Position numbers and translations under genes: made by a program
Shown: piece after piece, positions 1 through 9,729 of the stretch
Layout: every line of letters starts with the position of its first letter
How positions within the stretch are numbered: position 1 is the first letter of the stretch
Assembly: GCA_907165275.2 (NCBI GenBank)
Contig: OU015678.1
Span: forward strand, 930,001-994,000
Direction: 5' to 3'
DNA: 64,000 bases
Source: Zygaena filipendulae
Lineage: Eukaryota > Arthropoda > Insecta > Lepidoptera > Zygaenidae
Notes under the pieces: model-generated
Database searches by the model: none
Told to the model about the DNA's origin: nothing
Seen by the model: only the letters and a program-made list of their open reading frames with translations

Positions 1-4
1 ATTT

Positions 5-145
5 TTCTCCGTCTGTGTGTCGCTCCATCTGTCTGTTTGTTCTGGGTAATCCCTAAAGCGGCTGGACCGATTTAAACGGAACTTTCACTGGGAGATAGCT
101 GATGTTATAAGGAGTAACATAGGCTACTTTTTATCACGGAATTCA
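5..145 (+). repeat. Helitron-like element, 5' and middle part
   Basis: A CTGTCTGT-rich head is followed by a TGGACCGATTTAAACGGAAC stretch and CTACTTTTTATCACGGAATTC, in the order seen in the complete copy at 5163-5343. The CCGCGG hairpin end is missing, so this is a truncated copy that may begin before the window. Confidence 0.5.
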
Positions 146-480
146 GCTGTCAGTGAAAAGCTGTCACATGTGGATTCTACACTTTTCTTTTTTTAACTTT
201 CCTCGGAACTTCCAAGAAACTTTTACGGGGTGTGATGGCCATGAAATTGGTGGGCGACGGAGGGTGTCGCTTTTTTATATAATCTTTATTATATGGTTAA
301 CGTCAAAAAGAGCTACATTATGGGTTAAATGATTTTGACTTTTGACTTTTTGACTTTTATAGTTTGTGTTTTTCTCGCTGCCAGCGGAATCCTCTGGCAA
401 CAGCGACCCTCTGACAACACTATTTTCAATTGATCAATGTCGTGTATAGTTTTGATGCATTATATAACATTGCTAACATA
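146..480. other. unclassified repeat-like DNA
   Basis: No gene seen. About 143-260 resembles 43045-43150 (AGCTGTCAGTGAA, then TTTCCTCGGAA, then GGGTGTCGCTT). The piece near 415-440 (CTATTTTCAATTGATCAAT) resembles 41770-41790. Both relatives flank the inverted-repeat structure at 41.7-43.0 kb, so an undefined transposon family is likely. Confidence 0.4.
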
Positions 481-523
481 ACAAGTTATTTCAAGTTGTT
501 TACATAAAAATTTATTGTGTTCA

Positions 524-695
524 CTAGCTGTTACCCGCGGTTTCGCCCGCATTAATTTCGGTGTTCACGCGGGAATTCTGGAATATAAAGTACCCTATGT
601 CCTTTGTTACCCCTGGCGACTTGTAGGCAGAATTTCATGGTGATCGGTTGAGCCAGTAAGGCGTGAAAGTGTAGCGAATCAACAAACACATTTTT
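524..695 (-). repeat. Helitron-like element
   Basis: Begins with CTAG and a weakened CCGCGG hairpin half, then GGAATTCTGG, ACCCTATGTCC, ATTTCATGGTGATCGGTTGA and GGCGTGAAAG. The distal TTATAATATTAG end is replaced by ACACATTTTTC, so the copy is truncated there. Confidence 0.65.
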
Positions 696-1033
696 CTCCA
701 ATGTTTCTCTTCATAAGAACCTTTTTCGGACGTCAAAGATTATTTTTTAAAACTATTGCCTACCGGCTCGAATCATCTAATGTGAGGAGAAACTTATGAA
801 AGTTTATTCACACTATTTTGTTAATTCTTTGCTTTGTAAAAATGAATTAATAAATAAAGAAAAAATCAAAAATTTAAATTTGCCGGTGTTCTCGAGTTTT
901 GCGCTTAGCAACACATACTTGATATATCTGGATTCTTGTCATTAATATGATTAGCCTGTTATTGTTAGCCTTTGCAGTTTTTAAGGTCAAGGAAATGGGT
1001 TTGTTAATCAAATTTTAGTTTTGAGTGCGTTTT

Positions 1034-1172
1034 GTAGATCGATAAAAAATATTAGACACGTATTTTTGAAGTAATAAAAAAATAACGGAGATACGTCATT
1101 AAGTCGAAATGATGCGTGACGTCGTGCCGTGTTTGTAGCACGTTCTGACGTCAAGATCCCCCACTCCTAAAC
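1034..1172 (-). repeat. half of a TGACGTCA-type MITE
   Basis: Contains TGTAGATCGATAAAAAATAT, TAACGGAGATACGTC, GCGTGACGTC and CCCCCACTCCTAAACTTTAA, matching the first half of the complete minus-strand copy at 2115-2445. It stops exactly where the Helitron-like fragment at 1178 begins, so the two are joined by insertion or deletion. Confidence 0.6.
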
Positions 1173-1177
1173 TTTAA

Positions 1178-1333
1178 GTTCCCGTGGGAAATCCGGGATA
1201 AAAAAAGCCTATGTCCTTCTCTGTACCCCTGACAATGTGAATGCAAAATTTCGTGGTAATCGGCTGAGACGTTTAGCCATGAAAGCGTAACAAACAAACA
1301 AACTCACTTTCGCATTTATAATATTAGTAAGGA
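1178..1333 (-). repeat. Helitron-like element lacking its hairpin end
   Basis: Reads GTTCCCGTGGGAAATCCGGG to TTTATAATATTAGTAAGGA followed by T, so the TC end is intact while the CTAG and CCGCGG end has been lost at the junction with the MITE half on its left. Confidence 0.65.
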
Positions 1334-1604
1334 TTAATCTTATTATTGTAGAAAGATTTTAACCAATGGCAAAATTACGAAATTAATCAACTTTATTTAC
1401 TTAAATATTTCGCAAGTTTCAACATTACATATCTGTGTTTATCGAGTCTTATCGAGTCACTGAACATCGGCATCCATCAAAAGAATTATTATAGTCATAC
1501 GAGGTATTTCGGGTACCTACTATGATCTTGATATCTGTCGTAAGGCGTAACTTAAATACCTACCAGATTATGGAGGCAATATGAGCGCAGCACCCAACAA
1601 GAAT

Positions 1605-1940
1605 TGGGTATTCTCCAAGGTATGAAAATCAAAATTCTAATTAGTCCGTCAGTTAGAAAATAAAAAAAATAATACACACTTATTTTTTGCTTTTTCAATT
1701 TAATGAAAATGAACATAGATAAAGCGCATTAGAGTTTAGGGTGAGGGGGTCGTGACGTCACTAACCGCTAAAACCGCCATACAAACTGTCAGAATAGTGA
1801 CGTCAAGCGAAATTTCAACTCAATATATCGCCGTTATTTTTTGATTACGTAAAAAAAGAAAAAATATGTGTTCAATATTTTTTACTAATCTACACGACGG
1901 ACTAAAAAATATTTTTTGTCAAGTAGCCAATTGTACTGTA
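1605..1940 (+). mobile_element. TGACGTCA-type MITE (complete)
   Basis: Non-autonomous element of about 330 bp whose subterminal ends carry AGTCCGTC in opposite orientation (AATTAGTCCGTCAG left, GACGGACTAAAAAA right). In order it holds GCTTTTTCAATTTAATGAAA, AAGCGCATT, TTTAGGGTGAGGGGGTCGTG, two TGACGTCA palindromes at 1753-1760 and 1798-1805, TATATCGCCGTTATTTTTTG and TACGTAAAAAAAG. It has no coding capacity. The autonomous partner is not in the window. The superfamily is unknown to me. Confidence 0.7.
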
Positions 1941-2114
1941 ACTAACAAGAGGATATGTTGGAAGCTGTTATATAATAATAATAATAGTTTTATTTCAGGC
2001 AATAAAATGTCTATGTTGAATTGAGTCCCTATTATATGGTGGTTAAAATATCCAAAAAGCTCCCCCAAGGAATTTTTGGTAAAAACCAAATCTTCTTGAG
2101 ATTAATTGAATTGT
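1941..2114. other. AT-rich spacer
   Basis: Contains a short ATAATAATAATA run near 1975-1987 and no recognisable gene. It separates two oppositely oriented copies of the same MITE, so the whole 1605-2445 region could fold back on itself. Confidence 0.4.
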
Positions 2115-2445
2115 TAATGGGTGCATGTGGACTAATTTTTATTTTTTAGTCCGTCTTGTAGGTTATTAAAAAATATTGGACACGTATTTTTTCTTTTTTT
2201 ACGTAATCAAAAAATAACGGCGATATATTGAGTTGAAATTTCGCGTGACGTCACTATTCTGACAGTTTGTATGGCGGTTTTAGCGGTTAGTGACGTCACG
2301 ACCCCCTCACCCTAAACTTTAAAGCGCTTTATCTCTGTATATTTTAATTTATTTGAAAAAGCAAAAAATACGTGTCTATTGTTTTTTATTTTCTAACTGA
2401 CGGACTAATTAGAATTTTGATTTTCAAAAGTAGTCAACATCCCAT
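2115..2445 (-). mobile_element. TGACGTCA-type MITE (complete, inverted relative to 1605)
   Basis: Ends read GGGTGCATGTGGACTA on the left and, on the minus strand, GGGATGTTGACTACTTTT on the right, so the terminal inverted repeat is roughly GGGRTGTNGACTA. Two TGACGTCA palindromes lie at about 2247 and 2290. It is very similar to the copy at 20080-20413. Confidence 0.75.
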
Positions 2446-2839
2446 CACAGAAATAGATTAGGTAATAAGAAATATTTAAATAAATATACATAGGTAAGCT
2501 CAGAATTATGGACATACCCGAAAAGGGTCACTAAGTTGTAAGCACCAAATCTATGTTACATCTAAAATGTACACCTGGTCGCAATAAATATTTGATTGAT
2601 TGATTGAATTTTTTGTCTCAAAATGTCATTTTATTCTTTATGTACCTATTTTTTTTATTATTTTTGTAAAGGCCTTGGTCATAGTGCTGTTTGTGTACGA
2701 CACTACGTGTTTTAGTTGACAAATTTCTATATTTAGGTTTATACGCCATCAAAACAACGAAATGAAATGTTTAAACAAGTTTGTATCGTAGTGGCATTAC
2801 AATAATATTTTTTTATTTATATAATATAATTATAAAATC
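2446..2839. other. probable LINE 3' end and AT-rich DNA
   Basis: The stretch around 2500-2610 (GCTCAGAATTATGGAC..., then AATAAATATTTGATTGATTG) has the look of a LINE 3' end with a GATT repeat tail. Nothing else is recognised. Confidence 0.3.
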
Positions 2840-2840
2840 A

Positions 2841-2905
2841 CTAGCTGTGCCCCGCGGTTTTACCCGTGTGAGTTTCAGAATTCCCGCAGGAACTCCAAAG
2901 CAGTA
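2841..2905 (-). repeat. Helitron-like element, terminal fragment
   Basis: CTAGCTGTGCCCCGCGG hairpin end followed by TTCAGAATTCCCGCAGGAAC, then unrelated AT-rich sequence. Only the CTAG end survives. Confidence 0.6.
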
Positions 2906-3919
2906 ATTTTACCGTCTACATTTATTGGCAGTTGAATATTATTTGAAACAAAAAAGAGAATTTGATTCCAAATATTATGTTTCCTTGAAAAGACTTCAAC
3001 GCGCGCCTTTTTTTTATGATGCTTCGCAAAAACAAAATATGTAAAACATAATTATTTGATTCATGATCTTTCAAAAATGCATGTAAGTACTAGGTAGTTA
3101 AATTTATTATATAAAATATGTAATATCTGGAAAATATCTGAAATATTAAATTATTTAATTCCTATATTAGTACCTATAGATAGGCACAAAATTAATTAAT
3201 TCGTTAATAAATAATAATAATAATAAAACTCACATATATAATAATGTAATGTCTTCAAACGCCAAGACAACCAACCACTCCTCACTACCACAACACACTG
3301 AATGTTTAAAAACGTTCCACGTTCGAAATTCGAGAGAAAAAGGATTTTTTTTTTAAATAGTGCCGTCACTTTATTATTTTTGTATTTCTTTTTTTTCCTC
3401 TCCCGCCAAGCAAAGGCGTACGCGCGTACTGCCGATGACAAACTTAAACAGCCTTACGTAGGCAACGTGCAATGCTTATATAGTTATATGAGGATGAAAT
3501 GCAGAACGCCTTTGACCTCGCTGAAACAAACCATCTGTTTAATTTTGATATGGCAAAACCAACTTTACGTCTCTGACGCAAAGTTTAAATTCGTTAAAAC
3601 AAAGAACTCTGCAACTGTAAGCTTGAAATCCCATTCGAAAGGATATGTTTAAAGGAAACCACTGAAAATTCATAAAATAAATTAAATTTCATAGAAAATG
3701 GTTCAGTTACATCGTTTACTTAATCTGCTGACGAAATTTGTTAGTTGATTTTAATCGGTTTCAAATTACATGCGCTCACGCATGTTCGCAAAATAAGCGG
3801 GAATTCTCATATATGAGTCAGATATGAAGTGAAAATTGAGCTCTCGATCTATATGTCGACATATATTTAGTTTATGTCAGCGTTTTATACATAAACGACT
3901 CATTTTTTAACTTTTTACT
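2906..3919. other. AT-rich DNA without recognisable gene
   Basis: Open frames of 81 and 116 codons occur on opposite strands over the same bases (about 3196-3652). Neither has a domain or a composition typical of a conserved protein. I see no repeat assignment apart from short A/T tracts. Confidence 0.3.
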
Positions 3920-3924
3920 TTTCG

Positions 3925-4030
3925 GCAGCCTCATTCACAAAGTCCCATTCCCATTCCAGGTCGGCAACGCTCCTGCATGCCTGCTGGTATTGCAGTTGTC
4001 CATGGGCGGCGGTAATCACTGCAATCAAAA
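3925..4030 (+). repeat. SINE-1 3' part
   Basis: CCCATTCCCATTCCAGGTCG, CAACGC-CCTGCATGCC and GGGCGGCGGTAATCACT match the 3' half of the full SINE at 15916-16270. The tRNA-like head is absent and the tail is degraded. Confidence 0.6.
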
Positions 4031-4290
4031 AACAGGGACAAAACGATATATTTATTCATAAATTCGAATTTTTCAATCAGAACATTACTGAATTATCAAA
4101 ATGAATTTAGTACGTACTTTTATGTATGTTATGTCTATAAAAATTAAAATAAAAATCTAATTACTTTTATAATTACATACTCAAAGTCTAAATCAAAAAA
4201 ATATATCTCACCTTTCATTTAGCTAGGACTTGGAAAATCAGGCTAAAAACAACTCTGATTTGGGAAATTCATCAATGCTATGCGTCTAAC

Positions 4291-4526
4291 GGCCGCACTC
4301 AGAGTAGACTTTAATGATTACTTAGTTAAGTATAGATTTTTAAAACAAAACTGCCGCAATCAGAGACGTTCAGTAAATTAATGTGAATTGGCATTTAATG
4401 AGATGTAACTTAATTAGTTAAATGCCAATAAACATTAATTTATTAAACTTGTCTGAGTGCGGCAGTTTTGTTTTAAAAATCTATACTTAACTAAGTAATC
4501 ATTAAAGTCGACTCTGAGTGCGGCGG
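4291..4526. mobile_element. hairpin (foldback) MITE
   Basis: Arms 4293-4360 (CCGCACTCAGAGTAGACTTT onward) and 4457-4523 are nearly perfect reverse complements of about 66 bp. The centre is again palindromic (TAAATTAATGT and ACATTAATTTA; GGCATTTAA and TTAAATGCC), so the transcript would form one long hairpin. It has no coding capacity. Confidence 0.75.
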
Positions 4527-4528
4527 TA

Positions 4529-4690
4529 AGAGATAAAGTTTGTGAGTTTGTGACATTGTAGTGAGTAATCTTTGGAGCTACTGAATCGATATTGAAAATT
4601 CTTTTACTAATAGAATGCTTGCAGTGTTCCCGAGTGTCATAAGGTACTTCTTATCCCGGAATTCCCACAAGGACTCGGAAATGTAAAACT
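4529..4690 (+). repeat. Helitron-like element, subfamily B, partial
   Basis: Subfamily B is marked by GTAAAGTTTGTGAGTTTGTG and a TAATCTCTGGATCTACTGAA block. This copy has diverged forms of both and ends after ATCCCGGAATTCCCAC without the hairpin. It lies directly against the hairpin MITE. Confidence 0.5.
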
Positions 4691-4696
4691 GTCTAT

Positions 4697-4880
4697 CTTA
4701 CTAATACAGCGAGGTAAAGTTTGTGAGTTTGTGAGGTTGGAGGGGGTAATCTCTTTATCAACTGAACCGATTCTGAATATTCTTTTACAAATAGGAAGCC
4801 ACGTTATTTGTCAGTGCCATAGGCTATATCACAACTTGGAATTCCTGCGAGAACTTCGAAATTACCGCGGGTGAAATCGA
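4697..4880 (+). repeat. Helitron-like element, subfamily B
   Basis: Starts at TCTTACTAATA, continues GAGGTAAAGTTTGTGAG and reaches ATTACCGCGGGTGAAATCG. The final CTAG is not preserved. Confidence 0.6.
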
Positions 4881-5162
4881 AACAGTTATGAAAAATTCCT
4901 TTTTACTCTATTCTCTATTAGTTTATCTTAATAGAGGGATCGACCTCGCGTCATTTTCTACATCAAAGCAATATTCCGCGTATCATTTGAAACGTGTAAA
5001 CTTTTTCCTAAGCTGTTTTACCCACATTCCTAGATGCGTATCACTTGCATTTCCCAATGGCGTGTCGATTTCGCCAACAGCCATCGCTATTATCTCGATC
5101 AATAACGCGAAGGATTCAAATTAAAGTTACGTCAGTGTATTCACGATTTGGTATTATTATAA

Positions 5163-5343
5163 TCCCTACTAATATTATAAATGCGAAAGTAAGTCTGTCT
5201 GTCTGTCTGTTATGCTTTCACGCCTTCACGGCTCAACCGACCATCATGAAATTTTGCATACACGTTGTCAGGGGTAGAAGAAGAAGGATAAAGGGTGCCT
5301 TTTATTCCGGAATTCCATGGGTGAAACCGCGGGGAACAGCTAG
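5163..5343 (+). mobile_element. Helitron-like element (complete reference copy)
   Basis: A 181-bp element that starts TCCCTACTAATATTATAAAT and ends CAGCTAG, lying between a host A and a host T with no target duplication. The 3' end has the palindrome-forming GTGAAACCGCGGGG next to CCGCGG-type sequence. This A|TC...CTAG|T architecture with a subterminal hairpin is that of Helitrons, and the sequence agrees with what is known as the lepidopteran Lep1 group of non-autonomous Helitron-like elements. It has no Rep/helicase coding. The family assignment is from memory. Confidence 0.75.
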
Positions 5344-5469
5344 TATATAACATAAAGAGTCATGAAATCTATAAATAATCATGTTTTTTGTTCGCCTTCT
5401 AATAGGTATATTTTTATTTTAGCAAAAATCAATTTTGACGTTACGACAGAATGTGTTACTCTAATGTAT

Positions 5470-5578
5470 AGACTTTATTATTGGAAAGTTTCATTAAAAT
5501 CCAGTCAGAAGTTTTTGCGTGAAAGCGTAACAAACATACATCCAAACATCCCCACATGCAATCTTTCGCGTTTATGTT
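5470..5578 (-). repeat. Helitron-like element, distal fragment
   Basis: TTCATTAAAATCCAGTCAGA, TTTTGCGTGAAAGCGTAAC, ACATCC repeats and CTTTCGCGTTTATGTTATA are the TC-proximal half of the family in reverse. It abuts the complete copy that begins at 5582. Confidence 0.5.
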
Positions 5579-5581
5579 ATA

Positions 5582-6064
5582 CTAGCTGTGCCCCGCGGTT
5601 TCACCCGCGGTAATCTCGGAGTTCCCGCGGGAATTCTGGGATAAAAAGTACCCTATGTCCTTCTCTGGACCCTTGACAACGTGCATGCCAAATTTCATCC
5701 AAATCCGTTCAGCCGTTTTTGCGTGATTGAGTAAACGTATGCGAGGATAAGAGCTCGAATGCGCATTTTAATCCGACTTGCTTCAAATTTATCGTCACTG
5801 CTCAGCTCCTATGTGTCTTAGCGTTATGTTATATAGCCTATAACCTGCCCGGGAGTATGGAGTACAATCGTACCAAGTTTGGTTAAAATCCCTTCAGTAG
5901 TTTTTGACCCATGCGTGCACATACAGACAGACAAAAAATTTACTGATTGCATTTTTGGCATCAGCATCGATCACCATTCATCCTCCAATATTAATTTTGA
6001 ATATATATTCAATGTACAGAATTGACCTCTCTACAGTTTTATTATAAGTATAAATTAGTAAGGA
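5582..6064 (-). mobile_element. Helitron-like element, long variant
   Basis: CTAG hairpin end at 5582, canonical first 150 bp, then about 330 bp extra from GTATGCGAGGATAAGAGCTC to the TTAGTAAGGA end. The extra block recurs at 19460-19813 in the same position, so this is a longer subfamily and not a chance neighbour. Confidence 0.7.
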
Positions 6065-6725
6065 TGTTACGTGTTGCAGTTCCACTATTCTAAGGGCCAA
6101 AGCATACTTTGTTTTTTCTTTCATCACAACCACGTGCGACATTTACTAATTAGCTAAACCATAATTGATTGATCTCTACACATATAACTGCTTTTACGTA
6201 AGATTCATTTCCTTTTTGGAGGTGCATTAATAAGATAACTAAACCTTTGAAATTGTTGTGCAATAATATCTTATTTTAACTAATGGGTAGGCAGATAAGG
6301 CCTCGTTACTTAGACCCTTGGGATCTTTTGTACCATCCCCAACTTATGATCCTCCCTCTATTGAGTCAAAGTCAAATAATTTTATTCAAAGTTGGCCCAT
6401 AACGTGGCTCTACGTCAATAAAATTACAATAATTATTGACGCACCCATAAAATATCCACCCTTCACAGCTTCCTAGTGCTAAGGCTGAAGAGAAGGAGCT
6501 GCGCAGGAAACTCCCCAGTAGCACGCTGTCAGTTTAAAGTTATACATACAAATACTAGTGTTAACTCATGCTACAATTAATTATGTGAGAACAAAGTAAC
6601 TATTGTAAAGACGAACTAACACTCCCTGGACACTTCGGTGGCGAAGGCTAGTGTACAGTGTATAGGAACCTCCTCTTCCTTCTCCTCCTTATCTTATCCT
6701 CCTCCTTATCCAGAATCAGAGAGAA
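6065..6725. other. intergenic DNA, possible LINE 3' end on minus strand
   Basis: About 6365-6600 (CAAATAATTTTATTCAAAGT, GCGCAGGAAACTCCCCAGTA) resembles the 3' region of a LINE in reverse. The rest is anonymous. A pyrimidine-rich CTCCT tract leads into the pentanucleotide array. Confidence 0.35.
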
Positions 6726-8390
6726 CTGTTCTGTTCTGTTCTGTTCTGTTCTGTTCTGTTCTGTTCTGCTCTGCTCTGCTCTGCTCTGCTCTGCTCTGTT
6801 CTGTTCTGTTCTGTTCTGTTCCATTCTGTTCTATTCTGTTCTATTCTGTTCTGTTCTGTTCTGTTCTGTTCTATTCTGTTCTATTCTGTTCTGTTCTGTT
6901 CTATTCTGTTCTGCTCTGCTCTGCTCTGTTCTGTTCTGTTCTGTTCTGTTCTGTTCTGTTCTGTTCTGTTCTGTTCTGTTCTGTTCTGTTCTGTTCTGTT
7001 CTGCTCTGCTCTGCTCTGCTCTGTTCTGTTCTGTTCTGTTCTGTTCTTTTCTGTTCTGTTCTGTTCTGTTCTACTATTTTCTGTTCTGTTCTGTTCTGTT
7101 CTGTTCTATTCTATTCTATTCTATTCTATTCTGTTCTGTTCTGTTCTGTTCTGTTCTGTTCTGTTCTGTTCTGTTCTGTTCTGTTCTGTTCTGTTCTGTT
7201 CTGTTCTGTTCTGTTCTGTTCTGTTCTGTTCTGTTCTGTTCTGTTCTGTTCTGTTCTGTTCTGTTCTGTTCTGTTCTGTTCTGTTCTGTTCTGTTCTGTT
7301 CTGTTCTGTTCTGTTCTGTTCTGTTCTGTTCTGTTCTGTTCTGTTCTGTTCTGTTCTGTTCTGTTCTGTTCTGTTCTGTTCTGTTCTGTTCTGTTCTGTT
7401 CTGTTCTGTTCTGTTCTGTTCTGTTCTGTTCTGTTCTGTTCTGTTCTGTTCTATTCTATTCTATTCTATTCTATTCTATTCTATTCTATTCTATTCTATT
7501 CTATTCTATTCTATTCTATTCTATTCTATTCTATTCTATTCTATTCTATTCTATTCTATTCTATTCTATTCTATTCTATTCTATTCTATTCTATTCTATT
7601 CTATTCTATTCTATTCTATTCTATTCTATTCTATTCTATTCTATTCTATTCTATTCTATTCTATTCTATTCTATTCTATTCTATTCTATTCTATTCTATT
7701 CTATTCTATTCTATTCTATTCTATTCTATTCTATTCTATTCTATTCTATTCTATTCTATTCTATTCTATTCTATTCTATTCTATTCTATTCTATTCTATT
7801 CTATTCTATTCTATTCTATTCTATTCTATTCTATTCTATTCTATTCTATTCTATTCTATTCTATTCTATTCTATTCTATTCTATTCTATTCTATTCTATT
7901 CTATTCTATTCTATTCTATTCTATTCTATTCTATTCTATTCTATTCTATTCTATTCTATTCTATTCTATTCTATTCTATTCTATTCTATTCTATTCTATT
8001 CTATTCTATTCTATTCTATTCTATTCTATTCTATTCTATTCTATTCTATTCTATTCTATTCTATTCTATTCTATTCTATTCTATTCTATTCTATTCTATT
8101 CTATTCTATTCTATTCTATTCTATTCTATTCTATTCTATTCTATTCTATTCTATTCTATTCTATTCTATTCTATTCTATTCTATTCTATTCTATTCTATT
8201 CTATTCTATTCTATTCTATTCTATTCTATTCTATTCTATTCTATTCTATTCTATTCTATTCTATTCTATTCTATTCTATTCTATTCTATTCTATTCTATT
8301 CTATTCTATTCTATTCTATTCTATTCTATTCTATTCTATTCTATTCTATTCTATTCTATTCTATTCTATTCTATTCTATTCTATTCTATT
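6726..8390. repeat. pentanucleotide array 1 (TTCTG/TTCTA)n
   Basis: About 1.66 kb of uninterrupted 5-bp repeat. 6726-7130 is a mosaic of TTCTG, CTCTG and TTCTA. 7131-7450 is almost pure TTCTG. 7451-8390 is almost pure TTCTA. The unit has no stop codon in any plus-strand frame, so long artificial reading frames of Phe-Tyr-Ser-Ile-Leu and Phe-Cys-Ser-Val-Leu cross it; these are not genes. It probably shares origin with the array at 8768-9725. Confidence 0.95.
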
Positions 8391-8755
8391 TTTTATTTAT
8401 TTATTTATTTATTTAACAATTAATGCACACAAGGACAACATAAAAAAGAAAGAAAGTATAAAAGTAAACATGTACAAGGGTCATGCTTATTCCATACAAT
8501 TGGAATTTCTTCCAGCAGACCCGCAACAGGAGAACCGGTTAGAATTGGCTGATCTGGTGTGCCTCAATTTGATAGAATATATTAAACACTATACAGAAAT
8601 ACTTACAAAAAAAGAAGAATATGAATATTACCTAACAACACACAAGATGATTTAAATAATAACTTTATATACAATAAATAAATACATAATTACAAATAAA
8701 TACAAAAATAAATAAATAAATACAATAACTACACAGGCAGAGACAGATAGTGTTC
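8391..8755 (-). mobile_element. probable LINE 3' end inserted between the arrays
   Basis: Begins with a TTTA tetranucleotide run (8391-8415), as expected for the reversed tail of a LINE, followed by ACAATTAATGCACACAAGG and about 300 bp of non-repetitive AT-rich DNA. This tail-then-unique layout is the same as at 39066 and 50715. The frame open across it continues from the array and has no coding signature. Confidence 0.45.
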
Positions 8756-8767
8756 CTTGACTCGCTT

Positions 8768-9725
8768 CTATTCTATTCTATTCTATTCTATTCCATTCTA
8801 TTCTATTCTATTCTATTCTATTCTATTCTATTCTATTCTATTCTATTCTATTCTATTCTATTCTATTCTATTCTATTCTATTCTATTCTATTCTATTCTA
8901 TTCTATTCTATTCTATTCTATTCTATTCTATTCTATTCTATTCTATTCTATTCTATTCTATTCTATTCTATTCTATTCTATTCTATTCTATTCTATTCTA
9001 TTCTATTCTATTCTATTCTATTCTATTCTATTCTATTCTATTCTATTCTATTCTATTCTATTCTATTCTATTCTATTCTATTCTATTCTATTCTATTCTA
9101 TTCTATTCTATTCTATTCTATTCTATTCTATTCTATTCTATTCTATTCTATTCTATTCTATTCTATTCTATTCTATTCTATTCTATTCTATTCTATTCTA
9201 TTCTATTCTATTCTATTCTATTCTATTCTATTCTATTCTATTCTATTCTATTCTATTCTATTCTATTCTATTCTATTCTATTCTATTCTAATCGATTGTA
9301 TTCTATTCTATTCTGTTCTGTTCTGTTCTGTTCTGTTCTGTTCTGTTCTGTTCTGTTCTGTTCTGTTCTGTTCTGTTCTGTTCTGTTCTGTTCTGTTCTG
9401 TTCTGTTCTGTTCTGTTCTGTTCTGTTCTGTTCTGTTCTGTTCTGTTCTGTTCTGTTCTGTTCTGTTCTGTTCTGTTCTGTTCTGTTCTGTTCTGTTCTG
9501 TTCTGTTCTGTTCTGTTCTGTTCTGTTCTGTTCTGTTCTGTTCTGTTCTGTTCTGTTCTGTTCTGTTCTGTTCTGTTCTGTTCTGTTCTGTTCTGTTCTG
9601 TTCTATTCTATTCTATTCTATTCTATTCTATTCTATTCTATTCTATTCTATTCTATTCTATTCTATTCTATTCTATTCTATTCTATTCTATTCTATTCTA
9701 TTCTATTCTATTCTATTCTATTCTA
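8768..9725. repeat. pentanucleotide array 2 (TTCTA/TTCTG)n
   Basis: About 960 bp. TTCTA from 8768 to 9290, a short interruption ATCGATTGTA near 9291-9300, TTCTG from 9312 to 9600, then TTCTA again to 9725. Sharp block borders suggest expansion of single variant units by slippage or unequal exchange. Confidence 0.95.
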
Positions 9726-9729
9726 CATT

